Source of the DNA: Thermoplasmatales archaeon
GTDB taxonomy: Archaea; Thermoplasmatota; Thermoplasmata; Methanomassiliicoccales; Methanomethylophilaceae
Direction of reading: 5' to 3'
Assembly (NCBI GenBank): GCA_012515075.1
Contig: JAAYZC010000003.1
Span: forward strand, 1 to 64,000
DNA: 64,000 bases
Under the pieces are notes generated by a model that saw nothing but the letters and a program-made list of their open reading frames with translations, was not told the origin of the DNA and made no database searches. The position numbers and the translations under genes were made by a program. Shown here one piece after another: positions 18,247 through 27,346 of the stretch (its first letter is position 1; every line of letters begins with the position of its first letter).

Positions 18247-19251
18247 GTGAACCCCTTCTTCTTTGAACTGTCCGGGGAGCTGAAGAACATGCCTCTTGCC
18301 GAGGCATGCAGATGCATAGAGGCGGAGACGGGGGGTCTGGAGGTTTGCTCCCACGGGCCGGGGTATCTTGTGGCTTCATTCGACGGAACCCGCCTGGACG
18401 GCATATCGGACCGCATCGCCCTCACCCGCCGTATCGGAAGGTATCTGGGGTCCTTCGACCCCTCGGATCCGTCCGCGGCCGAGTCCGTGATCCTGCCCGA
18501 AGGCAGCTTCGCAATACGTGCGAAGAGGTTCGAGGGCATGATGAAGGACGTGGACTCCCAGGACCTGATAAGGAAGGTGGGGGGAGCGCTCTCCCGCCGT
18601 AACGACGTGAACCTCAAAGAACCGGATACAGTGGTGAGGATGCATATGTCGGACAGGGTGCATCTCTTCTTGGAGGAGAGGGCCGTGGACAGGGACCTCA
18701 TGGAGACCAGGAAGGTAGGTGAGAGGCCTTTCTTCTCCCCTATATCCCTTCATCCGAAATATGCCAGAGCCCTGATCAACCTCACGGGCGTCAAACGCGG
18801 AGGCACGGTTCTGGATCCTTTCTGCGGTACCGGGGGCATCCTGATCGAGGCCGCGGAGATGGGTATGAAGGCCGTTGCCTCGGATTTCGACGAGGAGATG
18901 ATAATCGGCTGCCAGGAGAACATGGAATTCTACAACCTGGAACTGTCCGACATGGAGGTCGTCGACATAGGGGACATACCGGGAAGGTTCTCCGACATCG
19001 ATGCCGTGGCCACGGATCCCCCCTACGGCAGATCCACCAGGACCGGAGGCGAGGACATAGGCCGCATCTACAGACGCGCCATGGACGCGATACCCGCTGT
19101 CCTGAAGGACGGGGCAAGGGCCGGGATAGTGCTACCCGACGAGATATCCTGCAACGGGATGGACCTGGAGTCGGTGTACGTTCAGAGGGTCCACGGTTCG
19201 CTTTCCAGGCACTATCACGTGTTCCGCAAACGGAACGGACAAGTATTTTAA
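18247..19251 (+). CDS. tRNA guanine-10 N2 methyltransferase (Trm-G10/Trm11 family)
   Basis: The 334-residue protein has an N-terminal THUMP-like RNA-binding region (about 1-150) and a methyltransferase domain with VLDPFCGTGGILIEA for SAM and the catalytic DPPYGRST motif. The family makes m2G or m2,2G at position 10 of tRNA. GTG start overlaps a GGGGGTG ribosome site. It is one of the few genes here ending in TAA. It sits between radA and the ether-lipid genes in one direction. Confidence 0.88.
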   Translation: MNPFFFELSGELKNMPLAEACRCIEAETGGLEVCSHGPGYLVASFDGTRLDGISDRIALTRRIGRYLGSFDPSDPSAAESVILPEGSFAIRAKRFEGMMKDVDSQDLIRKVGGALSRRNDVNLKEPDTVVRMHMSDRVHLFLEERAVDRDLMETRKVGERPFFSPISLHPKYARALINLTGVKRGGTVLDPFCGTGGILIEAAEMGMKAVASDFDEEMIIGCQENMEFYNLELSDMEVVDIGDIPGRFSDIDAVATDPPYGRSTRTGGEDIGRIYRRAMDAIPAVLKDGARAGIVLPDEISCNGMDLESVYVQRVHGSLSRHYHVFRKRNGQVF

Positions 19252-19272
19252 GAGAGGCAACTTCACCGGTGC

Positions 19273-20088
19273 GTGAACAGATTCCTCCAATTGTTCCGCC
19301 TGGGTAACGGCCTGATGGGCATAGCCGGAGTGCTGGCCTCTGCTGTTATAGCTTCCGGGCTCGGAATCGGAGACCATGTCCAGGCGCTGCTTCTCTCCTT
19401 CCTGGTCGTCATAGCCTTCATAGCGGGGGGCAACTCGATCAACGATTACGTGGACAGGGACATAGACGTTGCCGCCCATCCTGAACGCCCGATACCTTCC
19501 GGACGCATGAAGCCGGAGACCGCTCTGTACGTCGGCTGCTCTGCGCTCGGCCTTTCGTTGGCACTGTCCCTTCTGCTCTGGGACGTGCTTTCGACCTCCA
19601 TCGTCATAGCGGCCTGCACACTGATGCTGGCTTACGAGCTGGTACTTAAGCAGAGAGGCTTCGTGGGCAATCTGACCATAGGTCTGCTTACCGGCATGGT
19701 CTTCCTCCTGGGAGGGGCTGTGGTCGGCAATGTCGAGGGCAACTACATCGTGGCCGCGATGGCATTCCTCGTCAGCGTGGGAAGGGAGATATCGAAGGAT
19801 ATCGAGGACATGGACTCGGACAGAGGCAGGAGCACCCTTCCCATGAGGGTGGGCAAGGGCCGGGCGGGAGCCCTGGCGGCCGCCTTCTTCGTATCCGGAC
19901 CCGTCCTCAGCCTGTGGCCGATGTACGTCGGGACGTTCGGATACCTGTACTTCACAGTCCTCATCGCCGATGCAATCTTTATATATGCGGCTTTAATTCT
20001 TTTCAAAGACCCCCATAGGGCCCAAAAATACGCCAAGTATGCGATGCTGGTCGCTCTTGCGGCGTTCATACTCGGAGCGATCTCATGA
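19273..20088 (+). CDS. Digeranylgeranylglyceryl phosphate synthase (UbiA family)
   Basis: The 271-residue protein has about eight membrane helices and the two aspartate-rich UbiA motifs, NSINDYVDRDIDVAAHPERPI and SKDIEDMDSDRGRST. In archaea this enzyme adds the second geranylgeranyl chain to glycerol phosphate. Its stop overlaps the start of the GGGP synthase gene by four bases (ATGA), placing both ether-lipid steps in one operon. The GTG start follows a GGTG sequence. Confidence 0.93.
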   Translation: MNRFLQLFRLGNGLMGIAGVLASAVIASGLGIGDHVQALLLSFLVVIAFIAGGNSINDYVDRDIDVAAHPERPIPSGRMKPETALYVGCSALGLSLALSLLLWDVLSTSIVIAACTLMLAYELVLKQRGFVGNLTIGLLTGMVFLLGGAVVGNVEGNYIVAAMAFLVSVGREISKDIEDMDSDRGRSTLPMRVGKGRAGALAAAFFVSGPVLSLWPMYVGTFGYLYFTVLIADAIFIYAALILFKDPHRAQKYAKYAMLVALAAFILGAIS

Positions 20089-20822
20089 CGGTAAAACAGT
20101 ATCTTTTGGACATGATCGAGAACGGCACTGTCCATTTCGCCTTGATAGACCCCGATAAGCAGACTGCCGAAAAAGCCGCCGAGATAGCAGTTAAGGTAAA
20201 GGAAGCCGGCACGGATGCCGTGATGATCGGCGGATCCACCGGCGTTACCCAGGAGAATCTGGATGCCACCGCCAAGGCCATAAAGGATGCCACCGGGCTT
20301 CCAGTGATCTACTTCCCCGGCGGACCCAACGCCCTTTCGCGGCATGTCGACGCCATATTCTTCATGAGCATGGTCAACAGCAAGGACCTGAATATGGTTA
20401 TAGGCGCACAAAAATATGCGGCCCTGGCGATCAGGGACCTGGGGACAGAGCCCATATCTATGGGGTACATAATCGTGGAGCCCGGCATGAAGGTGGGCGA
20501 GGTGGGCAAGGCCGACCTGATCAGGCGCGACGACCTGGAAGGCGCCGCCAGCTACGCTCTGGCCTGCGAGTACCTGGGCATGAGCTTCGTGTATCTGGAG
20601 GCGGGCAGCGGCGCGGATGTGCCGGTGCCGCCCGAGATGATCGCCGCCGTGAAGGAGACGATAAGCATCCCTCTTATAGTAGGAGGGGGAATCAGAACGC
20701 CCGAAGCCGCAGAGGCGGCAAGGCTCGCCGGGGCGGACGCCATCGTAACCGGCACGTTCCTGGAGAGATGCTCGGACGGGTCCCGTCTCAACACTGTTAT
20801 AAGATCGGCCAAGGGGATATGA
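20085..20822 (+). CDS. Geranylgeranylglyceryl phosphate synthase
   Basis: The 245-residue TIM-barrel protein has HFALIDPDKQ at the start, MIGGSTGVTQENL, YLEAGSGADVPVPPEM and the phosphate-binding VGGGIRTPEAA. These are hallmarks of the archaeal GGGP synthase, which joins geranylgeranyl diphosphate to sn-glycerol-1-phosphate. It is translationally coupled to the UbiA-type gene before it and is followed by a small zinc protein gene. Confidence 0.95.
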   Translation: MTVKQYLLDMIENGTVHFALIDPDKQTAEKAAEIAVKVKEAGTDAVMIGGSTGVTQENLDATAKAIKDATGLPVIYFPGGPNALSRHVDAIFFMSMVNSKDLNMVIGAQKYAALAIRDLGTEPISMGYIIVEPGMKVGEVGKADLIRRDDLEGAASYALACEYLGMSFVYLEAGSGADVPVPPEMIAAVKETISIPLIVGGGIRTPEAAEAARLAGADAIVTGTFLERCSDGSRLNTVIRSAKGI

Positions 20823-20838
20823 GAAAGAGGTGACAGAA

Positions 20839-21180
20839 ATGGTATCATACAACACGCCCGTGTCCTACAACACGCCCATGTCGTTCACGCCCGAGGAGCT
20901 CGCGGTGGGCATAGACGCCGACCTGAAGGTAGCTGCCCGCAGGTTCCTCTGTCCGAAATGCGGCAGGGAGTTCAGTCTCTTCCAGTCCAGGGCCGTGGCC
21001 TGCAAGGCCTGTCCCAAAGCCAACCAGAGATGCCCCAACGTCAGATGCCCGCATTGTGACTCCGAGTTCCCCATCAACGGGTTCGTGGTCCAGTCCAAGG
21101 AAGAGGCCAGACGCATGAACGACTATTCGGATGGAGTCTTCAACAACTGGCAGAACGCCTACGGCAACAACCGCAGGTGA
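20839..21180 (+). CDS. Small zinc-binding protein with four CxxC-type knuckles
   Basis: The 113-residue protein starts with a short repeat, VSYNTPVSYNTPMSF, then CPKC, CKAC, and CPNVRCPHC metal knuckles in the middle and a polar tail ending NNRR. It likely binds one or two zinc ions. I do not recognise the family. ATG at 20839 follows GAGGTGA; the frame also offers an upstream GTG that overlaps that site. It is 16 nt behind GGGP synthase and probably cotranscribed. Confidence 0.75.
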   Translation: MVSYNTPVSYNTPMSFTPEELAVGIDADLKVAARRFLCPKCGREFSLFQSRAVACKACPKANQRCPNVRCPHCDSEFPINGFVVQSKEEARRMNDYSDGVFNNWQNAYGNNRR

Positions 21181-21210
21181 TTCCACCGAGGGCGGTCCGA
21201 AAGATAATCA

Positions 21211-21615
21211 TTACGCTTCCCGATCTGAGCATTCCGTCAGGGCTTCCTCCTTCATTGTCCTTATCGTGAGTATGTGCACGGTTACGCAAAGCCCGACGAC
21301 CAGCAACAGCATGGGCATCCATCCTGAAAACGACAGGGCTACCGCCGAGATGGCCAGCACAGACCAGAGGAAGGTGAGCGATACGGCCTTCACCCGCAGG
21401 GGGACACCCACCTTGTCCTTGTAATTCCTGATGTAATGACCGAAATAGGGAGTAATCTCCAGCCATGCGCGAAGACGCGGGCTGCCTGTGGAGAAGCAGG
21501 CCGCCGCCAGCAGGACCAGAGGGGTCGTGGGGAGTATCGGGACCACTATCCCGACGGCCCCCACGGCAAGAGAGATACCCCCGGCGACCACCAGGAGCCT
21601 GTTCCTCAGGTGCAT
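21211..21615 (-). CDS. DUF454 (YbaN-like) membrane protein
   Basis: The 134-residue protein has the family opening [37 protein letters not shown] and three to four membrane helices. DUF454/YbaN proteins are inner-membrane proteins of unknown function, sometimes near heme or iron genes. Its ATG overlaps the 3-prime end of the catalase gene, so the two are likely one transcript. It ends in TAA. Confidence 0.85.
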   Translation of the reverse strand: MHLRNRLLVVAGGISLAVGAVGIVVPILPTTPLVLLAAACFSTGSPRLRAWLEITPYFGHYIRNYKDKVGVPLRVKAVSLTFLWSVLAISAVALSFSGWMPMLLLVVGLCVTVHILTIRTMKEEALTECSDREA

Positions 21616-23114
21616 TTGGTGGCTTCCTCTAGCTCTGCATGGCTCATCTTAGACAGCTCTATCACCCGAGGGAGGTCCAGGCCAAGAGCCTCGGTCATGC
21701 GCTCCCCGTACTCCCTGTCCGCCAGGTAGCAGTGAGCCGCATGGCGGTACTTCACATTCTGGGTGACCGGCGCTATGTCCGCCGCCGTGTTCGATATCAA
21801 CAGCCGCTTCTCGTTCTCGGGTATGAGCCTCCAGAGGTCCCCCGCCTGATAGAAGCAATCGTCCGTCGGATCGTCCTTGGGGTCGTAATGGTATATGTCC
21901 CCGTCGACCGAGAGAGGAGGCTCGCGGTAGGAGACCTGTTCCTTCCACTCGTCCATGCAGTTGGGCTCGTATCCTTTTGTGGATCCGTAGTTTCCATCCA
22001 CCCTCATCTTTCCATCACGGTGGTAGCTGTGTACTCTGCACTTCGCAGAGTTTACCGGGATCTGGTCGGCGTTGACCCCCAGGCGGTACCTCTGGGCATC
22101 CCCGTATGAGAAGAGCCTCCCCTGCAGGAGCTTGTCCGGCGACAGTCCTATGCCCGGGACAACGTGGGAGGGGTTGAACGCCGCCTGTTCCACATCCGCG
22201 AAGTAGTTGTCGGGATTCCTGTTTAGCTCCATGACGCCCACCTCTATCAGCGGGTACTCCTTCTTGCTCCAGACCTTGGTCACGTCGAACGGGTTCTCCC
22301 TGTGGTTGCGGGCCTGCTCCTCAGTCATTATCTGGAAGTACATGGTCCAGCGGGGGTAGTCCCCGCGTTCTATGGCCTCGTAGAGGTCCCTCTGGTGGCT
22401 CTCACGGTCAATCGAGACTGTATTGGCGGCCTCTTCGTTGGTCATGTTCTTTATGCCCTGCTGAGTCCTCATATGGAACTTCACCCAGAAGCGCTCGTTG
22501 TCCTCGTTGTACAGTGAGAATGTGTGGCTTCCGAAACCGTGCATGTGCCTGTAAGATGCGGGTATCCCGCGGTCGGACATCACGATGGTGACCTGGTGGA
22601 AGGCCTCCGGGAGCAGCGTCCAGAAGTCCCAGTTGTTCTGGGGGGAGCGGAGATTCGTCCTGGGATCGCGTTTAACCGCATGATTTAAATCGGGGAATCT
22701 GAGCGGGTCGCGCAGGAAGAAAACGGGGGTGTTGTTGCCCACCAGATCCCAATTACCCTCCTCGGTGTAGAACTTGACGGCGAAACCGCGTATGTCCCTC
22801 TCGGCATCCGCGGCCCCTCTCTCCCCCGCCACCGTGGAGAACCTGACGAATATGTCCGTCTCGTTCCCCTTCGCGAAAACCTTGGCCTTGGTGTAAGCGG
22901 ATACGTCGTGGGTGGCGGTGAACCTCCCGAATGCGCCGCTGCCTTTCGCGTGCATCCTCCTCTCCGGTATGACCTCCCGGTCGAAATGGGCAAGCTTCTC
23001 CATGAACCATAGGTCCTGGAGCATCATGGGTCCTCTCTGTCCTGCAGTCAGGGCGTTGGTGTTGTCGGACACCGGTGCTCCGACCTCGTTCGTGAGTTTC
23101 TTCTTCTCGTCCAT
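21606..23114 (-). CDS. Heme catalase, small-subunit clade
   Basis: The 502-residue protein has the distal histidine region [32 protein letters not shown], the [11 protein letters not shown] segment and the proximal heme tyrosine in [14 protein letters not shown]. It breaks down hydrogen peroxide; length fits the clade 3 small-subunit catalases. ATG at 23114 follows GGAGAGGTATCCT. A TATA-like CTATAAAAC overlaps the stop codon of the upstream ATPase gene, and a 10-bp palindrome lies between it and the ribosome site, so the gene may be induced on its own. Heme must be made or imported for it to work. Confidence 0.96.
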   Translation of the reverse strand: MDEKKKLTNEVGAPVSDNTNALTAGQRGPMMLQDLWFMEKLAHFDREVIPERRMHAKGSGAFGRFTATHDVSAYTKAKVFAKGNETDIFVRFSTVAGERGAADAERDIRGFAVKFYTEEGNWDLVGNNTPVFFLRDPLRFPDLNHAVKRDPRTNLRSPQNNWDFWTLLPEAFHQVTIVMSDRGIPASYRHMHGFGSHTFSLYNEDNERFWVKFHMRTQQGIKNMTNEEAANTVSIDRESHQRDLYEAIERGDYPRWTMYFQIMTEEQARNHRENPFDVTKVWSKKEYPLIEVGVMELNRNPDNYFADVEQAAFNPSHVVPGIGLSPDKLLQGRLFSYGDAQRYRLGVNADQIPVNSAKCRVHSYHRDGKMRVDGNYGSTKGYEPNCMDEWKEQVSYREPPLSVDGDIYHYDPKDDPTDDCFYQAGDLWRLIPENEKRLLISNTAADIAPVTQNVKYRHAAHCYLADREYGERMTEALGLDLPRVIELSKMSHAELEEATKCT

Positions 23115-23139
23115 AGGATACCTCTCCTGATGCATCGAC

Positions 23140-23149
23140 TCGACGTCGA
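23140..23149. promoter_or_regulatory. Palindrome in the catalase leader
   Basis: TCGACGTCGA is a perfect 10-bp palindrome about 30 nt after the TATA-like box of the catalase gene and 26 nt before its ATG. Its place near the transcription start suits a repressor site. The sequence is GC-rich and could be chance. Confidence 0.35.
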
Positions 23150-23175
23150 CCCTGAAGATATCGCATCCAGTGGTT

Positions 23176-24837
23176 TTATAGCTGTTCACGCCGGGATCGC
23201 TTGCGTATGGCCACCAACCGGGGCGTCCTGTTCAGGACGGCCGCGAGATCCTCGGGTCTTGCGTAGGCCGCATCCGGTCCCGATTCGCAGGAAACCGCCC
23301 TGGCGATCGCACCTGACACCGCTTCTTCGACCAACGACCTCAGGGTCCGCGAACCGTCCGCCATCTCCCTGCAGGCCGACAGGGCATCGGCCAGAAGGGC
23401 CGTCTGCGCAGTGTCGAACAAGGCTGCCGACGGCACCCGGACCGAATCCGTGCCCACCTCCAGGGACCTGGTGCCCGACGGGCATACATGGACCTCCTTG
23501 CGCCCTTTGGAGAAGACGATGTTGTGCGCCATGGGATACCTGTCCGGTACAGACGGCTTGGACGGCGGGGAGTCCCTCTCCCTCTCTTGCACTCCCGCTG
23601 CGACGAAACCGTCGATCACGATGACCCTGTCGGCGGACTCTATGGCCTCCGTTGAGGAGGTTACGGCTATCGCGGAAGGCCCGCCGGATGAGGGTATGCT
23701 CTGGATTATCGGTATGAACGGTTCACTGCCTGCCGGTATCAGAAGCGACTTTGCGGATCCGGACGCTATTACGGAGGGTTCGGAGGTGTTCTCATCCAGT
23801 AGCAGAAGCCCCGAACCCGACTCGATCGCCTCCGAGGCCGCCACGGCCTGGGACATCGCCGAGGAAGTCCTCTCGGCGGTGAAAGACGAGGGATCGGGGC
23901 ATTCGCGACATCTTCTCACGAACCGGGACACGTCCACTCCTGATGCTGACCGTCCCTCCTCCCTGCGGATCATCACCGCGTCCGGACGGGTTATGACGAA
24001 CTCCCTCCCGTCCTCGGGTATGTGATCGTAGACTCCCGCGAGGATCGCTTCCAGGAACGAGGATTTGCCGTGGCCGGACCCCCCGCATACGATGGTGAGG
24101 CCCTCCGGTATCCCCAGGCCCCTTACGGGCTCCCCGTTCGGCACATCGATCGATATGACTGTATCCGCGGGGGCGTCGAATGGCACCGCGCCGGAGAGCG
24201 GCGCGAGACCGTCCTCCCTGCGGGGGAGGATTGAACCGCATGCCACGAAGGACACCAGCCCCATGCCTCCGAGGCGCGAGCGTATGCTGTCGGCGTTCTC
24301 GGCTGTAATTACGTGGCCGTAGACCTTCGACTGCTTGTACGCCCCGAAGAACATGGACTCGCGCACTATGGATGCGAGTCTCCCGAATATCATCTCCTCG
24401 GCAGCCCTGAAAGGTACGGTCTTACCGGCTGACGGAAGCACCGCTCTGAACCTCACCTCGATGTAATACGGTGTCAGTACCGCGGTGCCCCTGTCCAGGA
24501 TCTCCTGCCCAGGACGGGGGACCGATATCTCGCCTCCGGACGCTCCGGGCACGGGGGACTTGGCGTGCACCCTCGTGGACTCCCAGAACCGCCTGGCGAT
24601 CAGATCCCTCAGGGCTGTCTTCCGGGGGGCGCAGGAGTAAGCGTCCTGCGGGAACCCGGAACGGGAGAGCGGGACCCTCACCCTCATCCTGCTGTATCCT
24701 GAGGGATCGTTCTGGATGTCATCGAAAAACAAGGTGAAATCATCCAGGTCGAAGAATCCCTCGAGGGCCCTGTACTTCTGGAAGGACTTCCCGTCCGCGT
24801 TCCTGAGGGTCTTCACCAGGACCTCTTTGGAAGCCAT
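23176..24837 (-). CDS. Predicted ATPase of the ABC class (COG3044 type)
   Basis: The 553-residue protein has a long N-terminal region (about 1-225), then a nucleotide-binding domain with [14 protein letters not shown] (Walker A), [36 protein letters not shown] (signature-like and Walker B) and [10 protein letters not shown]. This matches the COG3044/PF09818 family, whose function is unknown; no membrane segments are present. ATG at 24837 follows the stop of the PPC gene by two bases, so they form an operon with catalase downstream. It ends in TAA, and that stop lies in the catalase TATA-like box. Confidence 0.82.
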   Translation of the reverse strand: MASKEVLVKTLRNADGKSFQKYRALEGFFDLDDFTLFFDDIQNDPSGYSRMRVRVPLSRSGFPQDAYSCAPRKTALRDLIARRFWESTRVHAKSPVPGASGGEISVPRPGQEILDRGTAVLTPYYIEVRFRAVLPSAGKTVPFRAAEEMIFGRLASIVRESMFFGAYKQSKVYGHVITAENADSIRSRLGGMGLVSFVACGSILPRREDGLAPLSGAVPFDAPADTVISIDVPNGEPVRGLGIPEGLTIVCGGSGHGKSSFLEAILAGVYDHIPEDGREFVITRPDAVMIRREEGRSASGVDVSRFVRRCRECPDPSSFTAERTSSAMSQAVAASEAIESGSGLLLLDENTSEPSVIASGSAKSLLIPAGSEPFIPIIQSIPSSGGPSAIAVTSSTEAIESADRVIVIDGFVAAGVQERERDSPPSKPSVPDRYPMAHNIVFSKGRKEVHVCPSGTRSLEVGTDSVRVPSAALFDTAQTALLADALSACREMADGSRTLRSLVEEAVSGAIARAVSCESGPDAAYARPEDLAAVLNRTPRLVAIRKRSRREQL

Positions 24838-24839
24838 CC

Positions 24840-25286
24840 TCAGCCCTCTATGTCCAGCACTTTGAATCCGTTCTCGTCCGGAAGTCTGCGGGCGGCACCG
24901 CCTACAAGCTCCGTGACGGTAACCTCCATCACAAGCCAGACCACGATCCCGGACCGGAAGCACCCTGTGACGGACCGGCCCTCGCGGCCGCATGAACCGT
25001 GCATATGCATTAACGGCACACCCTCCTCATCCTCGAAGAGGGTGCCGGTCCCCGTAAGCTCGTGAGGTGCCTCGAGAACGTGATGCAGGGGTTCGACGGC
25101 GTGTCCCACGGGGACCTTGGGGCCCACTGTTATGACGGATCCCGTGTCGGCGCCGCCGACCGCTGTAAGCAGCGCGGATTTTATCCCCCGCTCGGCGGCG
25201 AAACGCTCAATCTCCACGTGCAGGATCTCGCCGGGCATAAGCCTCAGAATGAAAAACCTGCCTGCCGCGGCCTCCGTGGACCTCAT
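24840..25286 (-). CDS. PPC-domain (DUF296) protein
   Basis: The 148-residue protein matches the PPC/DUF296 fold: LRLMPGEILHVEIERFAAERGI, then a histidine-rich PLHHVLEAPHELTGTGTL and MHMHGSCGREG. In plants this domain occurs in AT-hook DNA-binding proteins; free-standing archaeal forms are trimeric and may bind metal or nucleotides through the histidines. It starts the operon that continues with the COG3044 ATPase and catalase. Confidence 0.8.
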   Translation of the reverse strand: MRSTEAAAGRFFILRLMPGEILHVEIERFAAERGIKSALLTAVGGADTGSVITVGPKVPVGHAVEPLHHVLEAPHELTGTGTLFEDEEGVPLMHMHGSCGREGRSVTGCFRSGIVVWLVMEVTVTELVGGAARRLPDENGFKVLDIEG

Positions 25287-25295
25287 GTGAATACC

Positions 25296-25661
25296 TCAGC
25301 GATACTTGCTGTACTTATCCAAAAGCCTGGAGATCCTGTCGGTCTCCTCTTTGGTCAGGTCGCCGCTGTCCAGGAACGTCCTGACGAACTCCTTTGCCTC
25401 CCTGGTCGACTGGCGTGATGCCTTGGCGATTACGGAGGCGAGGAACGAGGATGCCTTGGCCTCATCCATGGCTGAAGAGTCCAGTATCTCGTTCATGTCG
25501 TATTTGAAGGGGGCTAGCCTGTGCGTGTTGAGCATCGACTGCCTCTTAGCGGTCACTTTGACCTTCGGCCTAGGTTTCCTTACCGGTTTCTGGCCGTCCT
25601 TGTTTGCCGCAGGCGGGGGCGGAGAATGCCTGCGCGTGCTGTTAGAATAGTTGATACCCAA
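25296..25661 (-). CDS. Small basic protein, unknown
   Basis: The predicted 121-residue product has a proline- and lysine-rich N-terminal third (KPVRKPRPKVKVTAKR), which suggests nucleic acid contact, and a helical C-terminal domain (about 55-121). I do not recognise the family. The start is unsure: TTG at 25661 has GGAG about 8 nt before it, while an ATG at 25535 would remove the basic part. It is 10 nt upstream of the PPC gene and may lead the same transcript. Confidence 0.55.
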   Translation of the reverse strand: MGINYSNSTRRHSPPPPAANKDGQKPVRKPRPKVKVTAKRQSMLNTHRLAPFKYDMNEILDSSAMDEAKASSFLASVIAKASRQSTREAKEFVRTFLDSGDLTKEETDRISRLLDKYSKYR

Positions 25662-25778
25662 GTTTATAACTCCAATCCGTACAGGACACTTTTTTAAAGT
25701 ACTTAAATGTGATTGGCGTCCGCCACCGGACCCCCGTGAGGGCTGAGGCCCTCTTAACAACTAAATACGAATGCCCCG

Positions 25779-26951
25779 ATGCTCCCGGTGATGGATGAGA
25801 CGTCCGCACCGGCCCCCGCCGGAAAGGGGGACAGGGCAATGACCGGCAGGACGATGGCGTTTTACTTCGTGATGCTCGCCGCCGCGGCCGCGCTCTTCGT
25901 TGTGAGCATATTCGTAGGGTCCGTCGGCGACACCATTGTCGCCGTCCCGGTGATGGTTATAATCGTCTCCACCATGGTCCTCGACAAGCGTGTCATACAC
26001 ATACCTCCGGTAATGATAGCCTTCCTCATATCCCTCATGTTCCTGGGAGTTGCCGGGAAGGTTCTGGGCGGAGGGACGCTGCTGAACCTGGCAGGGGATC
26101 TGATTGTCGGAGTGGCGCTGGGCCTCTGCGGCATAATGACGGTGTACATATTCACGAAGTCCCTTCCGGGGGCCCGCAATGAGACCCCGGCGCTTGTGTC
26201 AGCATTCTCCTTCTGCTTCGGGTTAGCCGCGTTCGCCTTATGGAAAGCCACGGAATTCTACATGAACCGCGCTTTCGGCCTCTTCGAAACGGAATCGTAC
26301 GAATCCATGATGTCGGAGATCGTGCTGGTGGGCGTCGGTGCGGCCTTCGTCTCCATCCTTTACTACGAGAACAAGCACATGGGCCTCTTCCAGCATACCG
26401 TGGACAGGTTCCTGGAGTCGAACTACGACACGATAGGGATGAAGAGAACGGACCAGGAGGAGGTCCTCACGCTTGCGAGGGAGGGGGAGAGCGACAGGCT
26501 TGAGTTCAAGTCCACCCTGCGCACCAACCTTCAGACGGGAGATAGGGACAAACGCATGGAGAAGGCTGTCCTCAAGACCGTCGTGGCATTCCTCAACACA
26601 GACGGAGGGACGCTGCTGGTGGGTGTATCCGACGACGGCACCGTGACAGGTGTGGACGAACACGATTTCGACAGCAGGGACAGACTCAACCTGCACTTCA
26701 CCAACCTGATATCCAGCCAGATAGGTAACGAGTTCCTGCCCTGCATAGGTTTCGACCTGGTCGACTTCGGCGAGAAGGCGGTCCTGAGGGTCGAATGCGG
26801 GAGGTGCGACCGTCCCGTGTTCCTGAAGGAGGGGGGCAACGAGATCTTCTTCGTTCGCTCTGGACCCTCCAGCGTGGAGCTTACCGGCATGGACCTGATA
26901 AACTACGTGAACAACAGGAGAAGGAACGGAAGATGGTTGAAAAGGGTTTGA
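25779..26951 (+). CDS. Six-helix membrane protein fused to an AlbA_2/Schlafen-like domain
   Basis: The 390-residue protein has about six membrane helices (roughly 24-200) and a cytoplasmic C-terminal AlbA_2 (formerly AAA_4) domain: ESDRLEFKSTLR, KTVVAFLNTDGGTLLVGVSDDG, and NEIFFVRSGPSSVEL. The domain is usually found in soluble DNA-binding or Schlafen-like proteins. Tethering it to the membrane is unusual. ATG at 25791 is an alternative start, with CTAAATAC 25 nt upstream. It is divergent from the basic-protein gene. Confidence 0.78.
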   Translation: MLPVMDETSAPAPAGKGDRAMTGRTMAFYFVMLAAAAALFVVSIFVGSVGDTIVAVPVMVIIVSTMVLDKRVIHIPPVMIAFLISLMFLGVAGKVLGGGTLLNLAGDLIVGVALGLCGIMTVYIFTKSLPGARNETPALVSAFSFCFGLAAFALWKATEFYMNRAFGLFETESYESMMSEIVLVGVGAAFVSILYYENKHMGLFQHTVDRFLESNYDTIGMKRTDQEEVLTLAREGESDRLEFKSTLRTNLQTGDRDKRMEKAVLKTVVAFLNTDGGTLLVGVSDDGTVTGVDEHDFDSRDRLNLHFTNLISSQIGNEFLPCIGFDLVDFGEKAVLRVECGRCDRPVFLKEGGNEIFFVRSGPSSVELTGMDLINYVNNRRRNGRWLKRV

Positions 26952-26964
26952 TGATGTATCGGAC

Positions 26965-27222
26965 TCAGTCCCCTTCCTCTCCCAGAGCCTTCTTGGCCTT
27001 GCTGAGGGACCTCGCGATGAGCAGCGTCGCCACCACGGCGATGATGGTCACCAACGTGGCATAGACGAAAAGCCCTATCAACTCGCCCCCCGTGTCGGGG
27101 AATACGGATTTTATGAGAGCCTTTATTGCATCGTTCCATGCCAGTGCCGCCACCAGACCGAACGCGGCGGTTATCAGGGCCACGGTCGTCTCCAAAAGCT
27201 GTACTTTGAATTTATTGCTCAT
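26965..27222 (-). CDS. DUF5654-family two-helix membrane protein
   Basis: The 85-residue protein has two membrane helices (about 12-35 and 46-70) with the LLETTVALITAAFGLVAALAWNDAIKAL pattern typical of archaeal DUF5654 proteins of unknown function. Its C-terminus is basic then acidic. AGGTGAACC precedes the ATG. A perfect inverted repeat lies between its TATA-like box and the ribosome site. Confidence 0.8.
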   Translation of the reverse strand: MSNKFKVQLLETTVALITAAFGLVAALAWNDAIKALIKSVFPDTGGELIGLFVYATLVTIIAVVATLLIARSLSKAKKALGEEGD

Positions 27223-27237
27223 TGGTTCACCTGTATA

Positions 27238-27252
27238 GGTAACCCCGTTACC
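27238..27252. promoter_or_regulatory. Inverted repeat in the DUF5654 promoter
   Basis: GGTAAC (27238-27243) and GTTACC (27247-27252) are perfect inverted arms around CCC. The site lies between TTAATACC (TATA-like on the minus strand) and the AGGTGA ribosome site, as a repressor site would. Confidence 0.35.
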
Positions 27253-27346
27253 AGGTATTAATCCCTTCGAGCAGCGGAGGGGGGAGGGGAGCCTGTGAAA
27301 CCGTTATTACCCGGCAGATGCGTGACGTGTTCCGGAGGCATCCGCT

